DNA from: Pleodorina starrii
Taxonomy: Eukaryota; Chlorophyta; Chlorophyceae; Chlamydomonadales; Volvocaceae
DNA: 64,000 nucleotides
Assembly (NCBI GenBank): GCA_030267565.1
Contig: BRXU01000005.1
Location: 2,838,001 to 2,902,000, forward strand
Direction of reading: 5' to 3'
The stretch's first letter is position 1. Every line of letters begins with the position of its first letter. Shown piece by piece: positions 11,301 to 23,300 of this stretch. The notes under the pieces were generated by a model that ran no database searches, was not told the origin of the DNA, and saw nothing but the letters and a program-made list of their open reading frames with translations. The position numbers and the translations under genes are program-made.

Positions 11301-14300
11301 GACCCCGGGGGAAAGAGGAGTTCCCGGTATCTCGGCCTCGGTTGGCATGGGGAGGTTGGCACGGGGGGGTTATCCACGTATAGGCCGGAGCCCGTAAGCG
11401 GGGGGGGGGAGAGGGACTTGGGTGTAAATGACGGAACCGAAGCGAGGGGACTGGGGGTCACCTAGGCAAACAGAGCAGGCGAGGTACTGGGGGGCCGGCA
11501 TGGCCGGGAGGAGGGGCTGCTTCACCGCCGTCCTGCCGGTCCTGCCAGCAGCTTCCCCGCGCTTGGGGTACCGGTATGGGGTCATGCGTCCAGGTGTGCC
11601 GGAAGCGCGCAACCTCCTGGGTTAAGAGGTTGCGCCACCCGCACCCCTTCCCTGCAAGGATAAGGCAGTCTCACAGTCTGCACGTGCTGTCTGAGGGCGT
11701 GTGTGTGGGGGGGCGGCGCATCTTCCCTTCCTCCGCATCCCCTCGTCCCGGGCTGATTTCTTTTATCCCCTCCTCCGCAGGCTGCCCAGGAGCTCAAGCA
11801 GCTTCGGGCAGCGCACACGCAACAGCAGGTGGGTGCGCGGTTAATGAGAAGATACCGCAGCGGAGACGGAGACGGCGTTAGCGAACGGACCCGGTGTGGA
11901 AGAGCGCCCTCGATGTGGATGGGGTGGCGACCCGCGGCGGCGAATGCGGATGGGGATGGGGATCGGAGGGATGGCGTTGGCTGCTTTTGGATTACAGGGG
12001 AAGCTCGCGGGGAAGCTTTGTGGCCCGTGCGCCAGGAGTGGGCGGTGCAGCACCTGCTATGCTCACACACACACACACACACACCAACAACACGCCGCTC
12101 AAGCTCCCCGTTTTCTGCTTTCCATTGTTGCCCACTCTACGCTGCCGAACAGAAGGCGCGAGGGCTCGATAATTACCCTCCCCCGCCACACTCTCTTTCT
12201 CGCACATTGTTACACACACATAAAGTCCCTCCTCGTCATGCCCTACACTCCGAGCCATGATGTGGTATGTGGCATGTGCCGCGCCCCCACGTCGCCTCCG
12301 TTCCACCGCTGCGGTCGCCTCTGTTTCCTCACAGGAGGCCCACGAGGCGGCTCAAAAGGAGGCGGCGCAGCTGCGAGAGGATCTGGACCTGCGGGAGCGC
12401 GCCCTCTCGGCGGTGAGACACTTCAGAGTTTTAGGGTTTAGGGTTTCCAGGGTTTAAAACCCTGAGCCTCTCCTCGTCATGCCCTACGTTCCGATCCATT
12501 CGCCCTCTCGGCGGTGAGACACCGCCTCCGTTCCTGAGGGCGCTCCCGTTCCTATCTCCGCATCTGCCACCGTTCCCATTCCCGTCACACGTCTGGTCTT
12601 GTCCGGGACCGTCCGTCCTTACTGACCGTCCGTCCGTCTTTAGCGTGCGGCCCGGATGCGTCCTTGAGTGACAAGGAAGGCTGCCGCACGTCGGCCCCCA
12701 ACCGCATAGCGTCTAGGAACGGGCTGAGGGCAGCCAGCCACCAACCAGGTGTGTGTGGGCGCGTGTTATGTCAACGTAATGTGTCAACGTATAATGCGTC
12801 AACGTAATATGTCAACGTATAATGCGTAGTGTGTAAATGCCTAATGCGTATTGATGTTTGTGGGGGCGGGGGCCGCCTGGACCTGACAACGCCGCAGGTC
12901 CAGGCGGAGTTCAGCGCGCTGCGGCGGCGGCACGAGGAGGTGGCGGCGGCCGCGGAGGCGGCGCGGCGGGACGGCGCACTGCGCGACGGCCGGCTGCGGC
13001 GGGAGGTGGACGGCGCCATGCAGGAGTCGGCGGCGCTGGCTGCCCAGCTGACCAAGCTGCAGGTAGTGGGGAAGCAGCCGGGCCGGGCGGTGTTTGTTGA
13101 GGAATTATGATGGACTTGCGATGGACCAATGGTCGCGTTGTGTGTGTTTGTGTGTATACATGTGTGCTATGACTTCACTTTTTCTGGTCGCCTCCGTCCC
13201 ATCGCTGCGGTCTCCTGCGGGCTCATCTCCATTGCCCTCCTCCCCCCTCCTCTGCATCTGTTGCTGCTGCAGCGCGAGCACCAGCAGGTGCACTGCCGCA
13301 AGGCGGAGAAGGACCGCCAGCTGGCGGCGCTGGCCAAGCGGGCCGACGCTCAGCAGGAGCAGCTGGCGGCCGCGGAGCGGTTGGCGCAGGAGCAAGCAGG
13401 TGTGTCCAGGTCCAACCGCACACCGATTCGGTGTTCAGGCAGGTGGCTGGGGCCCGGAGGCGGAGGCGGCCGCAGCGCTTTTACGCGACGGGTATCGGTC
13501 ACTAGGCGGCCCGTCTTGGCTGCGGCGCTGCGCCAGCAACAGCGCTCGCGCGTATCTTGGATTGGGAGGCTTTTCCTGGCTTGTGTCCACCTACTGGCTT
13601 GCGCCCCAACCTAGATGATGTGCGCGAGCCGGACGAAAGGAATAGCTGGGAAACCAGTAGCTGGGAAACAGTTGGAATGTTGGAATGTGCTGATAACCCG
13701 GAGGACGTGCCCTCGCCGCAACACGTCCTTGCAGCTCTGGTTCGTGAGCTGGAGTCGCGGGCCACCCTGCTCCGAAACCGCAACGCCGCTCTGGACCGTG
13801 CGGTGGCGGCGGAGAAGGACGCGCGGCAGGCGGCGCAGGAGCAGGTGCGCAGGACAGGGGGTGGGGTGGGGGTATAAAGAAGATACCGCAGTGGAGACGG
13901 AGGGGGAGGAGGGGCGGCATGGTGGGCATTCGTGTGGGTATGGGCCGCCAGCAACAGAGACGCGGCAGGAACCGTCACGCTTTGCCCTTATCATCCCCCA
14001 CGGCTACGCGAGCGGCTGAATGTCCACGTGGTGGCGGATCTACCGTATGCGCCGGACCGGGCGGGATGATTGACGTCGTATGTCTTTGTTCCCACGCGGT
14101 CCAATCCCACGAGCTTACACTCACTCACCGTCACTCGCTTCGTACTCCTCACTCCCCTCCGTAATCATTCACTAACACCACCACCACATGCACTAACACC
14201 ACCACCACCACCGTGGAGACGGCTAACGCACTCTCCGCCCCTCCGCTGCGATACCGGTATCTTCTTCTTTCCTTATCGCCACAACGGGATCGCCAATTGC

Positions 14301-17300
14301 GCCAACACGCGCCACAGGTACGGCAAATGGAGGAGGAGATCGCGCTGCTGGTGTCCATCGTACGACAGAGCGATCCCAACCTGGAAGCGCTCAGTCGGTA
14401 CAAGCGCGACCCGGCGGCCGCCGCCGCCATGGCCGCCGCCGCTGCCGCGGCGGCGGCGGCGGCGCTGCTGCAGGCGTCGCCCTCACCCACCTGCGGCCGC
14501 CGCCGCAGCGGCGACGGCGATGACGTGCTGGTTGGCAGCGGCGGCGGCGGTGGCGCTGAGGCTGGTGACGGGTCCGGGCCCTCTGACGGGGGCTGTGTGA
14601 CGCTGCCGCCGCCGCCGTACACCAGCCGCGGCGAGAACGGCGGGCGGCGGCAGCGCGACGGTTTCGGCCATTCCGTGCTGACCATCACGGCCGGGGCAGG
14701 TGAGGCATGAGGTCGTCGGCGCAGCGGCTTGCGGGCTGACCAACCAGTGGGATCCACACCAATACCGTTCGCTTCAAGAGCCGCGGAAGGCGGCCGTTGA
14801 GCGCACGGATGGCAAGGGCAGGGGCTTCGCCAGGGGTACGATGCAGAGACCCCCCTCCCCCTCGGGGCCCCCTCTCTGCGGCAAGGCTTAGCAGACAGTC
14901 CTTCCCTCGTTGTCGCTGCACGTGTTGTCGTGGCGATGTGGTCTTCCGCAGTCGCTGCACGTGTCGTCGTCGTTCAGTTATTGCCTCCTAGGCCCCTCCT
15001 CGCCGGCCGTACCAACGGCTGCCCTACCCGCGGCCTCGGTGCAACTCCTTTTGTTTTTTTCCTGTTTGATTGTTCCCTCTCCCCCCCCGCAGGTCCGACC
15101 GCCGACCCCCGTCCAGCCGCCCCGCTCTCCTTCTCCATCCCGGGCTCGGCGCCCCTCAGCGTGCGCGCGCCGCCGCCGGGATCGCAACCGCTCTCCCACC
15201 GCGACCGCCAGCGCCAAGACACCACCTCGGCGCCGCCCGACGCCGCGCCCCCCGACGCCAACGCCACCGGCAGCGCCGCCATCCTGCAGCCCTCCCCGCT
15301 GGGCCCCACCGCCAACGACAGCCCCATCCGCGCCCCGAAACACCGGTCGTCGTACGGCAGCCGAGACAACAGCCCGCTGGCAATGTCGTACCCAGCCAAG
15401 CACAACATGACCGGCGGCGTGTTCCTGGACCACCGCGGCGGCGGCGGCCACCCATCTGCCGCGTCGCCGCGCGGCTACGTCTCGCCGGTCGCGCTCGGCA
15501 GATCGCAGTCGGCTGGCGGTGGCGGTGGCGGCGTCTCGCCACGCTGGGTCCCGGACGCTCGGCTCGCCGTTGCCGCCAGCAGCGGCGGCGGCGGCTCCCG
15601 CAGCGCCAGGACGCCGCCGCGCCGGCGCGCCCAGTCCGCGGGCGCCCGGGGACGGCGCGGGTCTGACTCCGGCAACAAAGCCGCCGCCGCCGACGGCGCG
15701 CACCTCGCCGCGACGTGGAGCGCCGGCGGGACGGGAGGCGGTGCCGCTAACAAACCGATCGGCCCCGGCTGGCGCGGGATCGGAGGGCGGCCAGAGCCGC
15801 GTCGCTCCGTGACGCCTCCGGGCACGTCAGTGGCGGTCCAGAGGAACCGTCACAGCCAGGCGGGACTGCAGGGCGGCCCGGCCGTCGCGGCGGCCGTGGC
15901 TTACGTGCTTGAGCCTGCTGCCGCTGGCGGCGCCGCCGCCGCCGCCGCCAGCGGCGATGCCCTGGTTGATAGCTCAGATGACACGCTCCAAGGCGCCACG
16001 GCGGCGGCAGCTGCAGTCACCGCAGCAGCAGTGGCAGCTGCTGCTGCTGCGCGCGCGGATGCTGGAATTGGCGCGCTGTCGTCCTCGGCGGCGGCGGAGC
16101 CGGCGGCATCGGAGGCAGTCCTGTGTGATGTCGGCCTGGGTGACCGCGTGCTGTGGGCCAAGCCGCGCCGTGGCAGCCGGTCAACCGGCAGCGGCGCGAG
16201 CCCACACGCGGGCGGAAGAGGGCCCAAGCAGCAGCAGCAGCAAGCCCTGCAGCAGTCGGCCGGCGGCGGCTTCCGGCTCCAGGAGCTGAGCTATGCGGCC
16301 ATGCACGCCGCGCAGAGGGCGCTCGCCACGTCGGCGCTGACGACGTCGGCGCCGCTGTCTGCGGCAGGGGCGGCGGCGACGGCGACGGCTGCCACGGTGG
16401 CGGAGGAGCGCAGCCACAACCGCAGTCGGAGCTGCGGCGCCATGGAGTGGGTTCGGCCGCGCGCCGCGCCGCAGAAACGCCTCACCCGCCGGGCCAGGTG
16501 CGTGTGTGCGCTATTCGGGTGGGTGGTTTCGGAGACGCGTACCTTTGGCGAGAAAGGGACGCTGCGATCAAACAGCGTGCCAGCGGCGCCCGCGCCACGC
16601 GCGCAACGTTATCAGTACTTCCAGTCGCGTACACATACACGTTATTTATGAGCTTCATTATGACGCGAGAGAACGCGATGCCCCCGCACTGCGGTACCTA
16701 GGTATCTTTCTTCTAACTAGCGCCGACCGCCGGCGGCCAGGACTTCGGGCGGGTCCCATGATACCGAGAGCCCCTTACCCCTTACCCACGGTCAACAGAG
16801 GGGTGAAGGCCTGCCGGCGGCAGGCCCCCTGAGCGGCTGGGCCACGAGGCCCTTTTGCGCTCCTGGCTATACCCCCGTATGGTGCCACAGGCTGCGACAA
16901 ACGCTTGTCTCCCACCGTGTCTTCCGGCGCAGGACGCCCGAGCCCAAGACGGCGGCGGCACGGCTCAAGCAGGCTGACGAGGCCGTGGCGGGCGCCGGTG
17001 GCGCGCGCAAGCGCTCCCCCACACCGCACTCGGAGATCAGCAGCACCGGCCGCGGCTCCTACAAGCTCGGCCCACCGCCGATGACGACCACCGCGTCAGC
17101 CGGCCTGGGCGCCGCAGACGGCTCCGCGGCGGCGGTGGTGGTGGCGGCGACTTCTTCGCCGCGTCCGCTGCTAGGGCCCAAGTGCAGCGACGCCGCCGCG
17201 GAGCTGGCGGCGCTGCTGCTGCAGGAGCAGCCGGGCCCGCGGGCCTGGTCTGGGGGCCGCGGCGCGGCGCAGCAGCTGCAGCAGCAGCAGGGCGGCATGC

Positions 17301-20300
17301 CCGAGGGGAGCGTCGCCCGCCTCAAACCGCACCAGGAGGAGGAGGAGGTGGAGGAGCTGGCTCGTCTCTTGGAGCAGGACGCTGACCTCCTCGCCGCTGT
17401 CTCTGGCAGCGGAGCCGGGGCCGCCAAGCGGAGCCGGATACCGGACGGTCGCGACGGCGGCGGCAGCGGCGGCAGCGCTGTCGGCACTGTGGACTGCAAC
17501 GCCGGCGGAGAGGAGGGCTACGGCGATGGCGACGGCGGCGAGGAGTGGGACCTGGGCTTGGACGACGACAGCAAGGCGGAGATGGCCTCACCCGTAAAGC
17601 TCCTGCGGCTCAACACGCGCCTGCCTCCGGCGCGCCGCAGCCCCGCCGCCGCCGCCGGCGGCGGTGCTGGCAGCGGCTCCTGCCCTGAACCTGGCGTCGT
17701 GGACGGCGGTCCGCAAAGCCCGGAGGGCCTTCCTGGCGCTGCGGCCGACACGGCTGCTGCAGCCAACGGCGCCTGCAGCAGTGGCAGTCCCTGCCTGCGA
17801 CCGACCCGTGGGTCACCGCATGACCGGCCCTCGTCTATCATCCGTGCCAGCTACGCCTTCGACTCGCCGCTGCACCGCCTGCAGCAGCAGCAGCAGCGCT
17901 CGCAGGCGCAGCGCTCGCCCGACGCGGCGGGCGGCCCGTCCGTTTCCGGCGTTGCCTCGCCGGCAGCGGGCCGCGTCGCCCGCGGCTGCGACGTCGTCGA
18001 CAAGGACGAGGACGACGAGGACGACGATCAGTTGGGCGCGGTGCTGCGAAGCCTGAAGCAGCGCCAGGCGCAACTCATGCAGCAGCTGACGGGCAGGGGC
18101 GGTGGTGGTGGTGGTGGTGGTAGCGGCGCCGGCTCTCCGGCCGCGCCCGATCCGCGGCGACAGCAGCAGCAGCAGCTCGTCCGCTCGCCGGGCGGCGCCT
18201 CGGGATCGCCGGGCGGAGTTGCGTCCTTTACCTTCGTCAACCCCAAGGCCCACCTGCAGGCGTCGCCGGACGCGTTGGCGGCAGCCGGGCAGTCCGAGGC
18301 GGAGGCCGCCGGGCAGGGCTCCCCCGCCGGCAAGCCCGGCGCGGCAGCGCCAGCGCCAGCGGTAGCGGCTCGTGCTGGGCAGCAGCTGGGGCGGCGGCTG
18401 CGGCGCGGCGTTTCTTTCGCAGATGAGCCGGGGGTCCAGACGGAGGAGCTGCTCAGCGGCTCCCTGCCGCTGCAGCGGCTTCCCACGCCGCCGCGCAGCC
18501 CGCATAGGCCCAGCGTCGCCGCCGCCGCGGCTGCGGCCGCGGCGGCGGGCGCGGGCGTGGGCGGCCCGCTGAGCGCGCTGCTGGACCAGCTGGAGAACAC
18601 CGGCGGTGGCGCCTGGCGCGCATCGTCGACAGCAGAACCAACAACAACAACCGCTTCGCCGTCGCCGCGGCGGTCCCCCAAGCCGAGTGGCGATGGCGAG
18701 GCGGCGCTGACGCACTTCAGCCTGGCGACGGCGCTGCAGGCTGCGGCCTCGCAGCCTGATCAGCAGCAGGAACAGGATCAGGGTCAGCAGCTAGACCGGG
18801 CCGTGCCTCAGGCTGAGTTTGACCTGGTGGCCGCTGGCTCGGGAAGCGACGGTGAGGCGGCCGAGGGGGCTGGGGGCTACGGCTGCTTCGCCGCCGACGA
18901 CGATGAGGTCATCGAAGAGGAGGGAGAGGGCGCGGACGGGGCGGAAGTCCTCGAGGCGGGGGCGGCGCGGACGCACATCAGCGGCCGGGGCGAGGATGTG
19001 GGCGAGGCCGAGCCGGCGCGCGGCGGTGGACGGCGCAGGGAGCTGCAGCTGATCGTCCAGGGGACGGCGACGGAGGTGGCCCGCCAGGGCCTCTCCGACG
19101 GCGGCGGCGGCGGCGATGACGGTGTGGACAGCGGCGCCGCGGCGGCGCCGCCGTCGCCTCAGCCGCGGGAAGAGCGCTCCATGGGCGGCTCCGAACCCTA
19201 CCCCGACGAGGACTACGGCGCCGACGCCGACATGTCGCGGCTCGGCGTCACGCTGTACGACAACATCGCGTACGACACGGCGCAGGGGTCGGACGGCAGC
19301 GCGCGGACGGACTACCTTGGCTCCTGCCGCGACGTCAGGCCGCGGCTTTCGCCTCTCTCCCCGCTCCTTCATCGGCAGCAACAGCAGCCGTGGAGGTCGT
19401 CCTTGGTGGCGCCCGTGGTCTGCGCGCCCACCGCCACGACCGGCGGCAGCTGCGGCGGCGCCGCCGCCGACGCGGCGGCCCCGTCAGCACCGGTTCGCCT
19501 AGAGCCGCGCTCGCCGACGCCGCGGCCCGATTCCGATACGCGGCGGAGCTTTGAGCAACCTGCTGCTGCTGCTGCTGCAGCATTGGAGGTTGATGCAGGG
19601 CCAGGTGGTCGGGGCAGCCCGGCGGCGCGCGGCGATAGCGGCGGCGCGGCGGCCGCGGCTGTGGCAGGCCCGGCCACCTTGCAAGGCGCAGCGCAGGCCA
19701 GCGCGGCGGCCTTTGCCACCGCTGCCTGGGTGCGCGCAGGCGGTGGCGACGGCCAGCAGCCGCTGCTGCAGGGGGCAGGTGACGTGGCGGCGGCCGGCGG
19801 CGGCGGCGGTGCTGAGGATGAGGCAGTGGAGGATCTGGCCGCGGGGCCCGTGACGCCGCTCCAGGCGGCAGCGGCCCTGGCGCACGGCGACGACGGCGGC
19901 GGCGGCGGCTTGCTGTCGTCGTCCTCCCTGGCGCCGCTGTCGTCGTGCTCGCTGTCCGGCGCCTTGTCGGCGTCCACCGGCGCGGGAGTCGGCAGCGGGG
20001 CCTTCCTGCGCTCGTCCGGCGCGCCGTCGGCGACGGCGCTGGGGTCGTGGTGGCTGGGCCGCGCGGAGCCGACCCTACTGGACCGCCAGTTCCAGCAGCA
20101 TTCCTTCTCCTCCGGGCTGCTCTCCATCTCTCGCACGAGCCTCGGACAAGTCGCCGCAGCCGCCGCCGTTGCCAGCGGGGCGGTGTCGCTCAGCAGCGGC
20201 GGCGCGAGCGTTAGCGGCAGTAGCAACAGCAGCGGCGGCGGCGCCGGTGGCAGCGGCGGCCACGAGTGGCTGCAGCAGCGGCGGCCGGCGTCGCCCAGTG

Positions 20301-20359
20301 TGAAGCCGCTGAGCCTGGCGGAGGTGCTCCGGAGGCCGCTCAACAACAGCGCCCGATGA
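8364..20359 (+). CDS. Very large coiled-coil, low-complexity protein, function unknown
   Basis: Eleven exons join without breaking frame: 8364-10013, 10250-10471, 11014 (or 11032)-11232, 11781-11828, 12335-12412, 12898-13062, 13273-13399, 13735-13844, 14318-14699, 15093-16497, 16933-20359 (TGA). This gives about 2,610 aa. The ATG at 8364 is the first Met in its frame. Residues 1-540 are Ala/Gly/Ser/Pro/Arg-rich and disordered. The end of exon 1 through exon 9 forms a heptad coiled coil of about 370 residues (RIRRLEEQ..VSLTAQVAELQ, then QLGEQVRQLQDRLAEREAEM). The remaining 1,700 residues are again low complexity with poly-Ala, poly-Gly and acidic runs. No enzymatic domain is recognised. RRGVSFADE (18401-18427) fits the PP1-docking RVxF pattern. 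The architecture suggests a cytoskeletal or centrosomal scaffold, but that is inference. Introns 1, 3, 4, 6 and 8 carry the interspersed repeats listed separately. Confidence 0.75.
10182..10210 (+). repeat. Family B-like variant, coiled-coil intron 1
   Basis: TTCCACCGCTGTGGTCTCTC, sense, 39 bases before the exon 2 acceptor. It shares the CCGCTGCGGT core with family B. Confidence 0.5.
11363..11401 (-). repeat. Interspersed repeat family A, copy 1
   Basis: Antisense to its host, about 130 bases downstream of the donor of coiled-coil gene intron 3. Contains TATCCACGTATAGGCCGGAG. The family core, in sense, is CACGGGCTCCGGCCTATACG followed by TGGATAACCCCC. Confidence 0.75.
11846..11894 (-). repeat. 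Interspersed repeat family B, copy 1
   Basis: Antisense, 17 bases after the donor of coiled-coil intron 4. The family core, in sense, is CGCTAACGCCGTCTCCGTCT followed by CCGCTGCGGTATCTTCTTTT. Confidence 0.85.
12293..12328 (+). repeat. Family B-like variant, coiled-coil intron 4
   Basis: CCTCCGTTCCACCGCTGCGG, sense, ending at the acceptor of exon 5. The same intron has an antisense family B copy at its 5' end. Confidence 0.55.
13187..13220 (+). repeat. Family B-like variant, coiled-coil intron 6
   Basis: CCTCCGTCCCATCGCTGCGG, sense, about 50 bases before the acceptor of exon 7. Confidence 0.5.
13873..13910 (-). repeat. Interspersed repeat family B, copy 2
   Basis: Antisense, 28 bases after the donor of coiled-coil intron 8 (GAAGATACCGCAGTGGAGAC). 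It pairs with copy 3 at the other end of the same intron. Confidence 0.75.
14219..14272 (+). repeat. Interspersed repeat family B, copy 3
   Basis: Sense, 45 bases before the acceptor of coiled-coil exon 9 (CTCCGCTGCGATACCGGTAT, then CTTCTTC). Confidence 0.75.
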
Positions 20360-23300
20360 GCTCGCGGGCACCGGTGGCACCGCGGCACCGGTGGACGCGG
20401 TCGAGGTGCGGCCGCCGGCGCGCTGTGTGTCAAAGGCGACGTCGCCAATCCGCAAGAAATGGACCACTCGGCTGGGGAAGGCGAGGGTGCCCTCCGGGAC
20501 GATTGTGTGGTTTGATTGCGCTGCCGTGTTGACTGTTTTGGATGGGGGGATTGCTCGCATCGCGGCTGGAGGGGCAGCTGCCGGCGGGCAGAGTGGGTCT
20601 CTTGAGTCACAACTGACTAACTGACTGACTGACTGACTGACAGGTGTGCGCAGGAAAAAGTAGGTCAGGCGGTCTTAGGCTTCGTCGCTGTCTTGGTTTG
20701 AGGAGGGACGCTAAGCACCGTCGGGGGATGCTAAGCAAGTGGTCTTTTCGTTGGGCTTGTTGATGCGGCGATGTCTGGTGCGGATGGCCTGGCCGTGTGC
20801 GACCACGCGCGCAATCAGATGGGAGAGGGGCGTGTTGGATGGGGGAGGATGAAGGCACGCTGTCCCGCAGCGGTGTGCTGAGCACGGCCGGTGTGCTGAG
20901 TCGCCAATCTTGAGACGAAAAGCCTGAGCCGCCTGTCTTCACGAGGACGCCTGCTGGCCCCTTATACCATAGTTGGCTGGGGCGGTTGGGCAGGCGGATT
21001 CCCTGGTTGTGGCTGCAGGCGGGCAGGCTGACTACTGAACTGAACGTGGGAATGAGTCCTTGTGCACGTGCGCATGTGCGCGCGAGCCAGGTGCGCATTC
21101 GCCACCCATGTGTGTGACCAGTGTGACAAGTGTGACCAGTAAGTAAGTATGACGTGCAGAGACAGTCCAACACCAGACGTGGGAGTGATGGCGCGGCTTC
21201 AAAGGCCAGACGCTCACTTTGCGCGTGCACATTTTATGTGTCACGGTTCGAGCGAGGGCCCCCCCTGGGGGGCGTGCAGCAGGACGTTAATTGGTGGGTG
21301 GGCATGGGATGAGGTTGCGCGGCTGTGGCTTGAGACATTTGACTTGACGTGGCAGTATGGTATTGGCTGGCGTGGCGTGCACGATCCCTTTGCATGTGCT
21401 GCGCCTCACTCCCGAACGGAATTTGCGCCATTCGTTCGCTGTGCGCTCCAATTAGTAGGAAGTCCCCTCGACTGACGTGTTACTGACGACGCTGTGTCCG
21501 TTGAGACCTCACACAGCACCGGTCCCAGTCCAAGATCGTCCATGTGAGCTGTCAGGAAAACGTAGGCTTTCGGCGTGTTCGTGTGTGTGCGTGTGTGTGC
21601 GAGTGAGTGGATCTGCTTGGTCTTCGCTTAGGGCGTGGGTGCTATCGTAGCGGCCCGAGGGCGGCGGCGCCGCGGCGGCGGAGCAGTGCAGGCACTGCTC
21701 CTGTCCCTGTCAAACCGCCCGTCTGACGCTCGCTGCAAAGGCAGACGGTGCAGTGGTGTGCGCACCAGACAACTTGATTCGAGCTCACGCGTAGGCTGGT
21801 TCTCTGGTCGAGTGGAGAAAAGACGATGAGGCCCGATGGTGTGTTGCAGCGGTGACCTGTTGAGTGGACCGGGCAAAGGCGCCAACTGCGCCAAATATAT
21901 GGTATACCAAAACTTGGTGCTCGACACGCGGCCTGCAACTGCAGCCGACGGCCCACACAACGTCTTTTGCCTTTGGGGGGTAAAAACGAAGATACCTTGC
22001 CTTGGGGCTACTGTAATAAGATTCATCGATTGCCAGCTAAGGAACGCGATTTGCAGCCATAGGGCCAGTTCTCGTTTTGGCAAGTTCCAGCTTAGGAAGG
22101 CGAGAGTGGGGACTATGTGGAGGAACCGAGTCACCCGACCTGGGTCCAAACTCAATTGACAGGGTTCTCAGCAACGCGACGCAGGAATAAGGGTTAAGCG
22201 GTATTACCGTGTTTGTTATGAAGGGTCGCGACAACTTCCCTCTGCCGCGCTCGTTGCCGGGCGCTGTCGTACTGTTTGCCGCGTACCCGTTGCCCCGTTC
22301 GGTGCCACGCATCCTCAGTCCCTCAGCTTGCGTCTGCACGCGCTGGCGACAATGCCTTTGCGACCATGGACTGCTGAACTCGCGATATGGGTTTTTCGTA
22401 GTCGAGTTCACAAATGGTCCAAGCTGCCAGGTGGCAAACCGTTGTGGTACGGCAGCAGCGGTTACAGGGCGCTCCAGAACCTTCGAGGGGTCCATTCCTC
22501 CTTTGCAAGGCAAAGCCGGCTGGCGGCAACGTGCATGGCAGATGGAAACGACTATTAGAGTTAAGCGTGTGTGGGCTGTACGGCAGGGTACGGCCAACAT
22601 CGGGGGCTTTGGAGGCAAGGTGCGCCCTTGCCGAAGAGCAAGAGTCCTTGACCCCAGTTAAACAAGAGGAGTTTTGGAGGAAACCCCTGCTCCATAGACC
22701 CATTTTCGGTAGCAGGGGTGGCGGTAGGGGAATCGGTAGGGAAGAAGGGCTCCCAAGCCGGCTTTCGACTCTGCGCTACCGTACCCTTCCGGAGCCGTAC
22801 TATTTGAACAAATCGATCTTGATGGGCACGAAGAAGCGCTGCGTGTTCAGCATATGACGCCAGACTGCCCTGCGATCTCGCTGCAAGCAGCAGGCAGGTA
22901 TTTGCATGTCGCCCTTCAGCCTTTTGTGCTTGGAGTAGTATTTACAAAAGGCGAGTGCGCGGCCCCGCTGCGTTTATGCTTGTTAATGCTTGCTACAAGT
23001 AAAATCTTCTGAAATATCCATAGAAGATATTCTGTCAAAATATCAATGAAAGATATGTCGCGAACCTTCTGGAAGGTCACACAGTCCGTTGCCCCGTTGC
23101 TGCGGGCTGGCAGGAACGCTGCAAGAGGCTGCGTGCGGCGAAAGCCCCGTCGAAGGTACAAAGTCAACGTAGAGCCTGTGGTCAAACTTTATCCAGCTGG
23201 TCAACATAATGGTCGAACGCATTGACTTTGGCGGCCCCACACTTTCTATCCCAGCGATGTGTGACGCGCCACACAGGGCCGCACGGAGGGGCGTGTGGCC

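Larger units (their letters stand above)
9982..14440 (+). other. Coiled-coil segment of the large scaffold protein
   Basis: The end of exon 1 through the first third of exon 9 encodes charged, Leu-rich heptads with few Pro or Gly. The exception is an Ala/Gly-rich break in exon 2 (about 10365-10440). The small exons 4 to 8 are mostly phase 0 and add heptad blocks of 16, 26, 55 and about 79 residues, as if the coil grew by exon-sized modules. The coil ends at about 14405, where a poly-Ala run begins. Confidence 0.7.

Noticed and set aside
19369..20610. 413-codon open frame on the minus strand opposite coiled-coil exon 11
   Set aside because: It is antisense to a phase-consistent exon. Long antisense frames are expected in GC-rich Ala/Gly/Arg coding DNA, and it shows no domain or splice structure.
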